64,000 bases of DNA, from contig JBBMNZ010000019.1 in NCBI GenBank assembly GCA_037954325.1, forward strand, positions 14,867,001 through 14,931,000. Reading direction: 5' to 3'. Position numbers and translations under genes: made by a program. This document shows positions 21,610-31,265 of the stretch, piece after piece. Under the pieces are notes generated by a model. It did not search any database. It had not been told where the DNA came from and worked only from the letters and a program-made list of their open reading frames with translations. Origin of the DNA: Fistularia commersonii. Its lineage: Eukaryota; Chordata; Actinopteri; Syngnathiformes; Fistulariidae. Numbering within the stretch: the first letter of the stretch is position 1; the number at the start of each line of letters is the position of its first letter.

Positions 21610-21701
21610 TTAACCCTCTTATTATGTTAAGGGTCAATTTGACCCATTTCACCCATTGACCCAATGGGTCAAATTGACCCTTAACATAATATGAGGGTTA
21701 A
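21610..21701. mobile_element. 84-bp palindromic MITE with TTAA target duplication
   Basis: TTAA at 21610-21613 and 21698-21701 flank two 35-bp arms (21614-21648 and 21663-21697) that are complementary at 34 of 35 positions around a 14-base loop. The arms start CCCTCTTATTATGTTA and include GGGTCAATTTGACCC, itself palindromic. A TTAA duplication with ends starting CCC is the hallmark of the piggyBac superfamily. It has no coding capacity. Confidence 0.85.
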
Positions 21702-22254
21702 AACTGTGTTTTTAAACCTCTCCCATCCGGAGAGCAGCTAGCATGATATCTTCCTGAATCATCCTCACATTTCACTCAGTAACTTCCACTCAAACAAACA
21801 AAGCAGACTTTACTGTTTAGCTTATTTTGCCAGATTACAATGCATGTGTGCGGCCACCTCCGCTTATAAATGTTTTTCTCCCATGTGTTTGGTATCTTTA
21901 TTATCTGGACACAGATGGCACACAACAATCTGCTAAACTCAACGGTAATTCACGATTCATCACTTGCTACCATGCCGCATGAACGTTGAACACTTGATGG
22001 AATAATGACTTTTTATATGGAAATGTTCAAACTGCGTCTCATTTAGCATAGAAGGGGGTGTGTTATTCCCCCACAATAGCCCACAGATTAGGCTGTAAGA
22101 ACCTGGCCAGATGCGTAATGGAGCAAAGTGATGAGGAAATCCAAGCAACTTTTTATGCTCAACTTGTTCTTCAGGTGTTAATTCGGGTGGCAGAGCGACA
22201 GCCAAGCAAGAAAGTAATGACTAATTAAACCCATGACGGGAGAACTTTGAAAGT
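21702..22254. other. Unique sequence, no gene recognised
   Basis: Mixed composition, nothing recognisable. Confidence 0.5.
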
Positions 22255-22690
22255 CCCAACAAACAGACTGTACAGGACTGATAACACAATGAACAGGGTC
22301 AGGAGAGGAACTATTTACAACTTCTACATGTGGTTTGGAGACACTGAGGAGAAGACATGAGGCAGAGCTATAGGCAGATATGAAGATGTTGAGGACTAAA
22401 GAGGATGTATAGGATCAGGAAGGAGTCCATCAGAGGGACAGCACATGTTAGATGTTCTGGAGGTAAAAGTAAGATTGAGATGGTTTGGACATGAGGAGGG
22501 ATTGTTGAGTTCTAGGTAGAAGGATGCTATGATCGGAGGACGAAGAGATGAAATTTGTAGATGGACTTAAAGAGGTATATGGTGTTAGCTTGTGGAGGAG
22601 AGCAGGACGCAGAGGAGAGAGTTAGATGGGGGCAGATGATTGGTTGTAACCAACCCTGAAGGGAGCAACCTAAAGGACAAGTGGAAGGTG
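22255..22690 (+). mobile_element. LINE family B, 3' coding end
   Basis: GAGGCAGAGCTATAGGCAG, ATGAAGATGTTGAGG, GAGTCCATCAGAGGGACAGC, AGATGGTTTGGACATG, AGAAGGATGCTATGATC, GTAGATGGACTTAAAG and GCAGATGATTGGTTGT follow the order of the LINE C-terminus seen at 12684 and 50010. It is interrupted by stops and indels. The 3' end abuts a PLE terminal motif at 22708. Confidence 0.75.
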
Positions 22691-22707
22691 AAGTAGCTAC
22701 ATGTGTG

Positions 22708-22745
22708 TGGAGGTTCTCTGTCATCTTGGAAATGGTAAATTACAT
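22708..22745 (+). mobile_element. PLE terminal motif
   Basis: GGAGGTTCTCTGTCATC is one mismatch from the terminal motif that opens the PLE derivatives at 5068 and 42714. It lies just upstream of the inverted reverse transcriptase block. Confidence 0.6.
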
Positions 22746-22794
22746 GTTTAACATGACTTTAGGGCTTTCCAGATATGTTGGATCTCAGTTTTGC

Positions 22795-23105
22795 TACATT
22801 GGACAGTTGATGGGATGTTCTTGGCCCGGTGGTGTAGAGCTCTGATAACCCCTAGCTTGTGCTGAAAGGGGTGATGCAAGTCGAAGAGTCAGTGCTGGTC
22901 GATGTGCGTTGGTTTCCTGCAAATCTTGATGTCCATCCAACAGTCCAGGAAGGGGAGTTTGTCACCTGTGATGTCCTCCCTTGTGAATTTGATGAGGGCA
23001 TCGATCATGGTGAGTGGTGAACTCTTCCACCTCATTTTTCTTGATCTTGACCCATGTGTTGTCTACGCACCTACGCAAGGCGAGGTCCTTGCTCTTAACC
23101 TCCCT
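22795..23105 (-). pseudogene. Penelope-like reverse transcriptase segment, inverted
   Basis: Minus-strand translation gives the region around RT motif C and beyond. CVDNTWVKI (23069 downward) stands where the family has YVDDTWVKI, so the catalytic YVDD is changed. After a frameshift come IKFTREDITGDKLPFLD and RKPTHIDQ, then a stop, then HKLGVIRALHHRAKNIP. In an intact PLE this part lies immediately upstream of the segment at 23125 but on the same strand; here it is reversed. The copy is inactive. Confidence 0.85.
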
Positions 23106-23124
23106 CATGTATAAGTGTATTAGT

Positions 23125-24018
23125 AAGTAGAGAAGCCTTAAGATCCTGTGGCTTCCCTAATTGGGCTTTTACCAAATTGGAAACCACCAGACGTAATAGC
23201 ATACAACTGGAAGAAACGGAAGAAAATTGTACCATATGTTGCAGGTGTTTCCGGAAAAAACTCAGAGGGGTATTCAACAAACACTAAATCCCGGTACTGC
23301 TAAATACATTAAATCCCACAACACCCTCAGGAAAAGACTGGTGCACCCCAAGGACAAAACAGCCAGGCAGATGATCGAAGATGTGATTTCTGCTGGGACC
23401 GGCATTGAAGATTGTGATGACGATTACATTGGAGAGACCAAACAACCTCTACACAAACTGATGGCCCAAACACAAGAGTCACAACTTCAGATGGTTCAAG
23501 AGAAGAGTCAAATAAGCCATCTTTGTCAAAACAGAAAAACCGTCTCCGAACAGAGGAGGGGGCCTCAGACACAACCTTTCACCATGATCCAACATCGTAC
23601 TGTGATCAATACCAAGACGGATATGCCTACACGGACCAGGCCATCAGCACCCTCCAAACAACCAGAAAAGATCTACCACTAGAACCATCCCCTGGTAACT
23701 ACCACCTGAGCCTCAGTTCATGGGATCCAACAGGTTCTACTCACATTCTGAGAAGTTCTATCCCCAAAAGTTGTACCTTTGTCCCCACCTAATGGCACCC
23801 CCGTTGACATAACCACTTCCGAGTTTTGTGCCGATCAACTCTTCCATTTACATAACAAGCAACAATAACCTTGACCCATCCACAACCCTGGAAGGTAAAA
23901 TTGGAAAATTTCTCACAGGTCATTAGAAATGAAGAAGCTTCTTGGTTGGGTGGACTGTCTTCAAGGGAAGAAAATCAAATTCAGTAGCCACGACAGGAAG
24001 GGTTTGACAAGAAAGTAC
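23125..24018 (+). mobile_element. Penelope-like element, RT end, GIY-YIG domain and 3' flank
   Basis: It starts with KALRSCGFPNWAF and passes through a connector (RLVHPKDKTARQ). The nuclease region follows, with DYIGETKQPLHKLMAQTQ (YIGE codons at 23425-23436), then shifted pieces of the end of the domain (RRGPQTQPFTMIQHRT). The 3' flank includes CATTAGAAATGAAGAAGC near 23920 and GTAGCCACGACAGGAAG near 23984. It joins the inverted RT block at about 23105-23125. Several frameshifts are present. Confidence 0.9.
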
Positions 24019-24599
24019 CTACATGGAGCAGCATTTGATCGAACACGGAAGTGCAAGACGCAGGTATGAAGATGGAGGAAAGGAAAATGGAAAAAAAAAT
24101 CCATAAAAGAGACATTAATATAAATGAAATGAATTTGGAATACAAGTTAGCTAATCAGAGGAAATGTGTGCATTGTGCTAGCGGTCGGAAGAGTCTGCTC
24201 ACGTCTCCGTTCACTTTACGCCACAAACGAAGCAGATCTCAAACAATTATGGAATAAGTGGAGGGTCTGATAAGAGGAGGCGGAACACGCGATGCCAACG
24301 AGGCATTTCTGCAAACACAGATCGACTCTCGGAGTCAAGCCAAGATGTGAAGGGATGCTGTGATTGGTTGGCAGCCAATGTCAAGACAAGGAAGTGTGGA
24401 ATTGGCAAACTGGGTTTTTATTCCTCTGTGTTCAGTTGTAGCCTGGTGGTGCCCGTTCAGATGACCCTGAGCACAACATAAGAAATGTAATGAAAAGAAA
24501 GAAAAATGCAATTAAAATTAAATGTAGGTTGGAGGTAAACTTAGTGTTTACTTCCAAATACAGAATCCAAAAACATCCGACAAGAGAATGAGATACTGA
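24019..24599. other. Unique sequence, no gene recognised
   Basis: Purine-rich at 24060-24110. No gene or repeat was recognised. Confidence 0.5.
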
Positions 24600-24950
24600 C
24601 CAGTTGTATATCTCCATATAATTGGTGAATGACAGGGTGAATGTTGTATCTATATGACATGTGAATGAGAGGGTGAATGGGTGAGTCTGCACATGAATGA
24701 GAGGGTGAATGTTGTATGTCTATATGACAAGTGAATGAGAGGATGGATGACTGATGCCTACATAGGACATGTAAATGAAAGGGTGAATGGGTGAAGCTAG
24801 TAAGGAATTGAGTGATTATATATTTTTATCTAATGTTGGATTGATAGGGTGAATGTTGTATGATTATATGTCATGTGAATGAGGGGGTGAATTGCCATCG
24901 TTCTAAATAATGAATGAATGATTGAATGATGGATGGATAAAGATCGAAAT
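24600..24950 (+). repeat. S1 middle-module array
   Basis: Five to six irregular units, each with GTGAATGAGAGGGTGAATG or a close variant and TATATGACATGTGAATGA, at spacings of roughly 45-70 bp. The S1 head and tail are absent, so the middle module has been multiplied on its own. Confidence 0.75.
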
Positions 24951-25264
24951 TTAACCAACCTTGTGAAATTTAAAGCTGAGTGTATTTCCTAAAACAATGA
25001 ATGGTCCGGAGATGAAAATAAAGAGGTCCGTCTTTATTCGACCCAAACAGCAGATTATTTCCTCATAGCGAGACTTTAATTAGGAATAAGCTGCAGGTAA
25101 TTATTAGACCACTGGGAACCCGGATGGGGACATAATAGAGCCGACAAAAAACAAGCCCTGATTAAATGACCCACCTGTGCAAACATCACTGAGGGCAGGT
25201 TCCTCAAGTGTAATGTCCCTAAAGCTGGTTGCTGAGAAACTGGTTAACCATGTGCTTAACCAGT
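24951..25264. other. Unique sequence, candidate conserved non-coding block
   Basis: Between two S1 arrays, 25010-25190 has CTTTAATTAGGAATAAGC, GGTAATTATTAGACC and CTGATTAAATGACCC, a dense set of homeodomain-type words in otherwise unique sequence. Confidence 0.35.
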
Positions 25265-25266
25265 GA

Positions 25267-25349
25267 TATTCATTCATTCATTCATTCATTCATTCATTCA
25301 TCCATCCATCCATCCATCCATCCATCCATTCACTCATTCATTCATTCAT
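25267..25349. repeat. (ATTC)n(ATCC)n(ATTC)n microsatellite
   Basis: ATTC units flank a central ATCC block. It sits at the 3' edge of a minus-strand S1 copy, where GGAT/GAAT tails are expected, and probably grew from that tail. Confidence 0.95.
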
Positions 25350-25880
25350 GCTCTACACTGCTTATCCAGCCATCAGATTTGCGGGGTTCTCCCTGGACCA
25401 GTTCATCACTGGCTCACATACATTCAATATTCACCCTCTCATCCAAAACTCATATAGAGATATACAACCTCTCAGTTCCTCATTCACCTTCCATATGAAT
25501 ACTTCACCCATATACCCTCTCATTCACATATCATATATCCAAACCACATTCACCCTGTCATTCACATGTCATATATAGACTTCAACCATTCACTCTGTCA
25601 TTCATATGACATGATTGTACTATCGTAATATTTACAGCGTTATTCCCACTTCACATAGACATATAACATTCACTCTGTCATGACATATCATATAGACATA
25701 AGTCATTCACCCTTTCATTCATGTCATATAGAGACAGACCCATTCAGAGACATAACACCATCCACTCTGTCACTCACATATCATGTATAGACTGTAACAA
25801 TTCACTCTCTCATTCAGATGTCATATTGACTTACAGCATTCACCCTGTCATTCCCACATCAGATAGGGATATATAACCAT
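25350..25880 (-). repeat. S1 repeat with expanded middle module
   Basis: In reverse orientation the S1 tail (GGGGTTCTCCCTGGACCAGT, TCATCACTGGCTCACATACA) is followed by about ten copies of CATTCACCCTCTCATTCACA-like units with TCATATAGAGATATA spacers. A normal S1 has about two such units. Confidence 0.75.
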
Positions 25881-25881
25881 G

Positions 25882-26010
25882 CTCCTTAGTCCCGCTGTTC
25901 CTGAGCCGCCTTCTGCTCATGGTGCATCCATGATGGGTTAAAGGCAGTGGTCAACTTTCACTGGTGTTGTGCTCAATGTATGTGACAATAACGGCATTTC
26001 TTTTTTTCTT
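25882..26010 (+). mobile_element. SINE-like repeat S3
   Basis: TCTGCTCATGGTGCATCCAT, GATGGGTTAAAGGCAGTGG and TGTGACAATAACGGCATTTC match the 3' half of a fish SINE-like repeat (consensus words GGTTAAATGCAGAGGACAAA and TGTGACAATAAAG). It interrupts the S1 array. Confidence 0.65.
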
Positions 26011-26091
26011 CTGCACCCTGTCATTCTTGCATTATACAGACATACAACATTCACCCTCTCATTCACGTATCATATGGGGGGGCAACATATG
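26011..26091 (-). repeat. S1 array continuation
   Basis: CACCCTGTCATTCTTGC and ATTCACCCTCTCATTCACGT are S1 middle units lying between two S3 copies. Confidence 0.65.
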
Positions 26092-26240
26092 GGTTGGGGG
26101 TAGTAGGGCGATCGTCCTGGGACGTCCAGGTGCCGTTTGCTAGGCTGACAACCGCTCATGGTTCATCCATGATGGATTAAATGCAGAAAACAAATTTCCC
26201 ACAAAGGATTAAAGGAAGTTTAAATTACTACTATTATTAT
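26092..26240 (+). mobile_element. SINE-like repeat S3, more complete copy
   Basis: GGGGGTAGTAGGGCGATCG, TCCTGGGACGTCCAGGTGC, ACCGCTCATGGTTCATCC and GATTAAATGCAGAAAACAAA lead to an ATT-rich tail. The head could be a decayed pol III promoter, but I could not trace a convincing B box. Confidence 0.65.
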
Positions 26241-26264
26241 ATGGAGATTGTGATTCCCTTGTCT

Positions 26265-26525
26265 CGGGGAAAGTTCACCTAATCACATGTCTTGTAGTGA
26301 TATATATGATTAATTTGTCATACAGATATAACACATTCAGTCTCTCATTCATATGGCATATAAAGATAGAAGTATTTAGAGACAGACAGCCATTCACTCT
26401 GTCATTCACACATGATATAGAGACATACAACATTCAAATGTCATATGTAGACTTCAACTATTCACCCTTTCATTTGTATTTCATATAGAAATACAACATT
26501 CGCTCTCTCATTCACGTCATATTGT
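26265..26525 (-). repeat. S1 array continuation
   Basis: CATTCAGTCTCTCATTCATA, CATTCACTCTGTCATTCACA and TCATATAGAAATACAACATT are further middle-module units after the second S3 insertion. Confidence 0.7.
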
Positions 26526-27240
26526 GGTTGTGTGTGTGAGGGGGGGGTCGGAGGAGGCCCTTAAAGAAGCTCTCCGGTTTGTGTGTGTCTGAATGAGTGT
26601 GTGTCGGCTATGCTTTTGTATAGTTACAAGAAGTGAACTTCCTAGGCGGTGCGTGAACTTCCTCTGCTGCAACGCTCCAGCAGAGTAAAAGAATAAACTT
26701 GAAATTGGACGTACGGCAAACCAAAAAAAAAGATACTTTTATTTTCCGCAGGCTGCATGGCTGTGTTACTTCTCACCTTTCAGAGTTTTATGGATTGTGA
26801 AGCATTTCCGTGGCTGAAACACTGGAAAAAATCCATTATTTCAAAGCACCACCGTGACTGCGAGTCACCGCTGAGGAGATGAACAGACAACTGTGTTTAC
26901 AAAGGTTTTACTTTCCGTCTTCCATTTCCCCATGTTTTGAATTTATTTAGTGCAATCAATGAAAAAAAAAAGAAGTTTGTTGTATTTGCCATGTCTTGCA
27001 ATTTGTCTGGAAACAGCTTTTGCAAATGAACATTCGTCATTTATTAATGTGCGCTAACTGCCTCCTGCGGAGGGAGAGACTGGGAATGTGGGACATCAGT
27101 GAGATTTGCAAATCAAGTCGCCGCGGCGGCAACATAAACAAACCACTTCAATGGAGCGAAATGCTACATAAATAAGAGTTAATATTGAAATAACATAACA
27201 TAAGATAACATAAAAAATGAAATAAAAAAAAACATGCAAA
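26526..27240. other. Unique sequence, no gene recognised
   Basis: A GT-rich patch lies at about 26525-26610 and A runs at 26722-26731 and 26962-26971. Nothing else was recognised. Confidence 0.5.
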
Positions 27241-27470
27241 GGTTCTTCGGGTCATGGTGAATTCTTGTCGAGATCTTGTTGTGGTAACTGGACTTGATTT
27301 CTTCACTTGAAGATGTTTCACCCCTCATTCGAGAGCCTACTTCACTTCTCGCTACTGTATCTATATTGGGAAACTCCCCACTGGCCATTAGAACTGAAGA
27401 AGCCTGTGGGATGACGGGTGAAACGTCTTCAAATGAAAAAATCGAGTCCAGTGTCCACGACAAAAAGATT
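27241..27470. mobile_element. Foldback Penelope-like derivative
   Basis: After the terminal motif, the left arm GAATTCTTGTCGAGATCTTG to CTCATTCGAGAGCC (about 27259-27345) is answered by a right arm in opposite orientation, AGAACTGAAGAAGCC to GTCCACGACAAAAAGATT (about 27391-27470). About 45 bp lies between the arms. Only the PLE ends remain, with no coding sequence. An (AAATT)n array starts a few bases beyond. Confidence 0.8.
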
Positions 27471-27473
27471 TAG

Positions 27474-27531
27474 ACATTAAATTAAATTAAATTAAATTAA
27501 ATTAAATTAAATTAAATTAAATTAAATTAAA
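27474..27531. repeat. (AAATT)n pentanucleotide microsatellite
   Basis: About 11 perfect units directly after a PLE derivative end. It may have grown at the insertion junction. Confidence 0.95.
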
Positions 27532-27564
27532 TAGTATAATTAAAAAATAACTAAAAAGAAAATT

Positions 27565-27780
27565 AAAGAACTGACGGACTGATAGAGTAAATGATATGTC
27601 TGTATGTGTGAATGAGAGAGTGAAAGGTTGCATTGCTTTATATGACGTCAAAGTAAAAGTGAAAGTGAAAGATTGCGTATCTGAATGACTTCAGAATGAG
27701 AGACTGAACCATTTCATGTGACTACATGATGTGTGAATGAAACTGTGAGTGGTTGTTTGTCTGTATACGGCTGTGTCGTT
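27565..27780 (+). repeat. S1 middle-module array
   Basis: GTGTGAATGAGAGAGTGAAA, TGACTTCAGAATGAGAGACT and GTGTGAATGAAACTGTGAGT give three or four diverged units. Head and tail are absent. Confidence 0.6.
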
Positions 27781-29075
27781 GTCTGGCGGTTTAGATAATG
27801 AATGAAGCAGCACAAACACACACACATTAAACACTATTATGCAAAGCTAAAAGGTTACGGGACCAATGTGATTGAGCGTTTGCCATCTCCACATCATCTG
27901 GCCTCATCCCATAATACACAGAGAGGAGAGAAGCTGAGGGAGAGACTATACAAAAGGTCGCTGTGGAGAGCAGAACATGTTGAATTGATGGAAAAACCAT
28001 ATTTACTTTCATTCTTTTTTAGTTTTTTTTTCATTCTGCTTTGAAAGGATCTTGCAACAATGCAACCAATCGCAAAGTCACGGTCATCTGCGACTGAGGA
28101 ACATGATAAAAAAAATTAAAAAAAAAGGAAAATACACCATTGCCTCCACTTGGGTCCATTATCCTCTTATCACGGCAGAACTTATGATTTTAAATGAAAA
28201 AGAAAAAAAAAAACTTAACTCCAGCATGTGACAAACTTCCACAATCGTCTATTGATCTCAACGAGGCCGATAAGGCTGGGATTTAAAGATTTTTTTCCCC
28301 TAAAATATGTTCACAGCCGCGGGCCGGTTATTGAAAAGCAGGGTCAACATTCACAGGCGAGCTCCTCAGATGGAAGAGTCGACTGAAGAGAAAAAAATAA
28401 GATCTAGAACTGCCACTTTGGCCACTCGGTAGTGTCGGTCTTAAATTTGTTGCCCATTGTGCATTAGCTGACTATGGAATTCAGAAATCCACAAATGAGG
28501 AGTCCTCTCCATTTTTAATAATTGTCAGAACTGATTCCCAAATATAATTTTCCCAGAACCCACCGATCAAAACCCTTGTTTTTGTGACATCCCGATAATT
28601 CGGTTCCTTTTTCTTCGCGGCATACGTACGCCGAGCAAATTCATTTACAAAATCCGCTGCTGTGGCTTTGTCGACTTATTCTCCCGGACGCCAAGTTGCT
28701 CTTCGGTGAGGACGCTTCCTAATTTGGGGATTTAATGTTTAATAGGATTAATTGATAGGGGACGGGAAGCCGGGGATGTCATTAAAAGTCCTTAAGATGC
28801 AGTTGGTTTTCGAACGCCGCGGTTCAGATCAGGCCGACAGGAAGGGACGGGGCTGTGGGGGTGACCGAAGCGAGGGGTTGCGGTGGATTTGAGGACGAGA
28901 AGGTTTGAACAGAGTACAAATAATCAGCTGAGTGTGAGCAAGCTACACACCATTGTTTGAGTGACGAGACTCAAAAATGCTTTAAGTTTCTAAATTTCGA
29001 TAGAGACTTCCTACATTGTCGCATGAGGGCGCTGGTGCGTTTGGCTCTTCCAGCTCTCCAACCAACCAACTAAAC
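27781..29075. other. Unique sequence, no gene recognised
   Basis: A runs lie near 28110-28130 and 28200-28215. The block 28590-28900 is repeat-free and rises in GC content. No exon was recognised. Confidence 0.45.
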
Positions 29076-29860
29076 CAGGGGTGTCCAACATACGGCCCGC
29101 GGGCCAGAACCGGTCCGCAAAGGGGTTCGACCAGGCCTGCAGGATAATCTGAAAGTGAAAAAATGCATAAAAGACAAGGATTTATTTTTTTAAATTAAAT
29201 GTAATTCAAGAATTTTCCGCTAGGGACGACAATCCGCATCACAGAGACGGTCCAATCAGCAGACGTTATCAATGCACCACCTGCTGCTTGTTATGACGTT
29301 TTTTCTACAAAGTTCTCCACCTCCCTGCTACTCCCTCATTAGCCAAAATGTCGTTATCAAAACAGAGAAAAGTAGTTAGAGAGTGTAGAATTTTCAAAGA
29401 AAATTGACTATGTCCTATTTATTTACGGAGACGCACGGGAAACCTTTGTGCTTGGCGTGTTTGCAACAAGTTTCAGTATTTTGGGAACATAATATATGGC
29501 GCCACTACGAGACTCATCAGGGCGAAAAATATGACAGCTTGCAATGACAACTTAGAAGAGACAAGATCAACGGATTGCTGGCGGGTCTGAGGAAACAGCG
29601 GTCCACTTTCACCCATAGCCGAGAAATCAGCGAAGCAGCGGTAAAAGCCAGCTAGCTAATTGCTAGCGAAAATGTGCAATTCAACGTTAGTCACCAGCAA
29701 AAAACAAAACAAAAACAAGTACATTGCCATTATTTTCTCTGTTTCAGACTCAGACTGAGCCAAGCAGCTACCGCATGAATCCGCAGCTTTTAAGATTGGC
29801 TGGAAAAAAAAGTAAATAAAAAAAAAAAGACACAAAGGTGCTTGACTGTTTTCATAATAG
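29076..29860 (+). mobile_element. hAT (Charlie-type) transposon with BED-finger transposase remnant
   Basis: The left end reads CAGGGGTGTCCAAC followed by GGCCCGCGGGCC, the standard hAT/Charlie terminal sequence. An ATG at 29348 opens MSLSKQRKVVRECRIFKEN, which hits a stop at the expected next residue. One frame over, the reading continues with a zinc finger: Cys codons at 29449 and 29458, His codons at 29503 and 29515, in the context LCLACL and HYETHQGEKYD, as in BED fingers of ZBED-like transposases. Two further in-frame stops follow. After 29700 similarity is lost, the right end was not found, and the catalytic domain is missing. Confidence 0.85.
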
Positions 29861-30562
29861 TTTCTTGAAGGACCGAATTACTCACAGTGTTTCAAACAAT
29901 AACAATGTGTTTTTTTTCATTTTCCTGCAAGAGTCTGCAAAATGGCTGTTTACCCAACATCTGACCTTGAAACACTGCGGGATTCATCTCTAGGATGTTG
30001 TCCACCACCTTTACCACGCCGTCGCTGTCTTTTCTTGACCATACGTCGGTCTCAGCCGCGGCCCTCAAGAAAAAAACATCTCTGCGTCGGAATAAAGCAA
30101 CACCGAGATGTTTTTTTCTTGAAAAAAAAAATCGAGGATAAATAAAAAAAATAAAAAAAACACTTTTTATAAATAAATATAGGAAAATATCCTGGCTGTG
30201 CTCAGGATTCCCCATCATCTAATTTGTAAAGTATACTTTTATTCATTGATTATCTGTGATCGATGGCTGACATTTCAAATTTCTCTCAGCAAATGAATCA
30301 GTGACGGACAGGGAGGAGAACATCCTCAACTAAAATCTGCAGGATGTGATCTTTCATACTATGTCCAAATCCACAGTTGTTTTTTTTTTTTTTTTCACAT
30401 CAGTCAGTTCAATATTTGAAGCGTCAACTCTGCAAACACAGGAGATCGTCGTGAGTCAGACCGGCTGTTCCGCGCATTTAAGTTTAATACCTGCCACTGG
30501 ATTTGGTTTCACTGCTAGATCAAATAAGCCAATAGCTTCCCTGCTCACCTGGTGTACAGGCG
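29861..30562. other. Unique sequence, no gene recognised
   Basis: It carries a perfect hairpin (listed separately) and T or A runs at about 29911, 30127-30165 and 30379-30394. No exon was recognised. Confidence 0.45.
30065..30122. repeat. Perfect 18-bp inverted repeat
   Basis: TCAAGAAAAAAACATCTC at 30065-30082 and its exact complement GAGATGTTTTTTTCTTGA at 30105-30122 surround a 22-base loop. The arms are A/T-rich but not simple-sequence. Confidence 0.85.
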
Positions 30563-30672
30563 AAGTTGTGGCATGGGGGGGCGTCTCCTCCCACAGTCCA
30601 AAACATACAGCGCCTTCGTGGGAGACCTTAAGTTGTTCAGATGTGTGAATTGGAGATGAATGGCTGAATAAT
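30563..30672 (+). repeat. S1 repeat fragment
   Basis: TCTCCTCCCACAGTCCAAAA, CATACAGCG and TGTGTGAATTGGAGATGAAT are the S1 central words. The head is unrecognisable and the tail is missing. Confidence 0.65.
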
Positions 30673-31265
30673 AATAATAATAATCAGAAGAAGAAGAAGA
30701 AGAAGAAGAAAAAAGAGAAGAAGAAGAAGACTTTTTATTTGAGGCACTTGATGATGCACTCAAGGACACCTCATTGATATATACATACCCACAAAAAATA
30801 GATCCAAAGACAGGATGAGAATAAGACAATTAAAAGTAATGCCGTGTAAAAAAAAAACCCGAACTAAATCAATAAATGTAAATAAAACAAATAAATAAAT
30901 TAAAAAACAAAATGTCTCTATATGATATATAAGTGAGGGATCGATTGATTGTATATCTCTATATGTATGATGTGTACATGAGAGTAAATGACTGAATAAT
31001 AGTGAAAATAATAATAATAATAACAATAATAATAGTACACTATATTTGAGGCGTCTTATGACACACTCAAAGAAACCTAAGGAGATATACATATCCACAA
31101 AACATATATCCGAAGAAAGTATTAGATTAAATTAATTAAAGCGACAATGTGGGTCAAATGCATAATTACATAATAAGTTAATATAAAAGATATAAAGTCC
31201 AATATAAAATTTCTCTATATGATACATAAGTGAGGAATTGATGGATGAGAGTGAATAATTACATG
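30673..31265 (+). repeat. Diverged tandem duplication, about 300-bp unit
   Basis: Each unit runs from an ATT/GAA microsatellite through TTGAGGC..CACTCAAGGACACC (30739; second copy 31046, CACTCAAAGAAACC), a GATATACATA..CCACAAAA block, and an S1-like TCTCTATATGAT..AAGTGAGG (30915; second copy 31212). Offsets of 297-307 bp show one ancestral duplication. ATT and GAA repeats occupy 30669-30730 and 31009-31035. Confidence 0.75.

Noticed and set aside
24600..26525. CRISPR-like array
   Set aside because: Units are diverged, irregular and eukaryotic S1 modules, with no constant repeat and spacer pattern.
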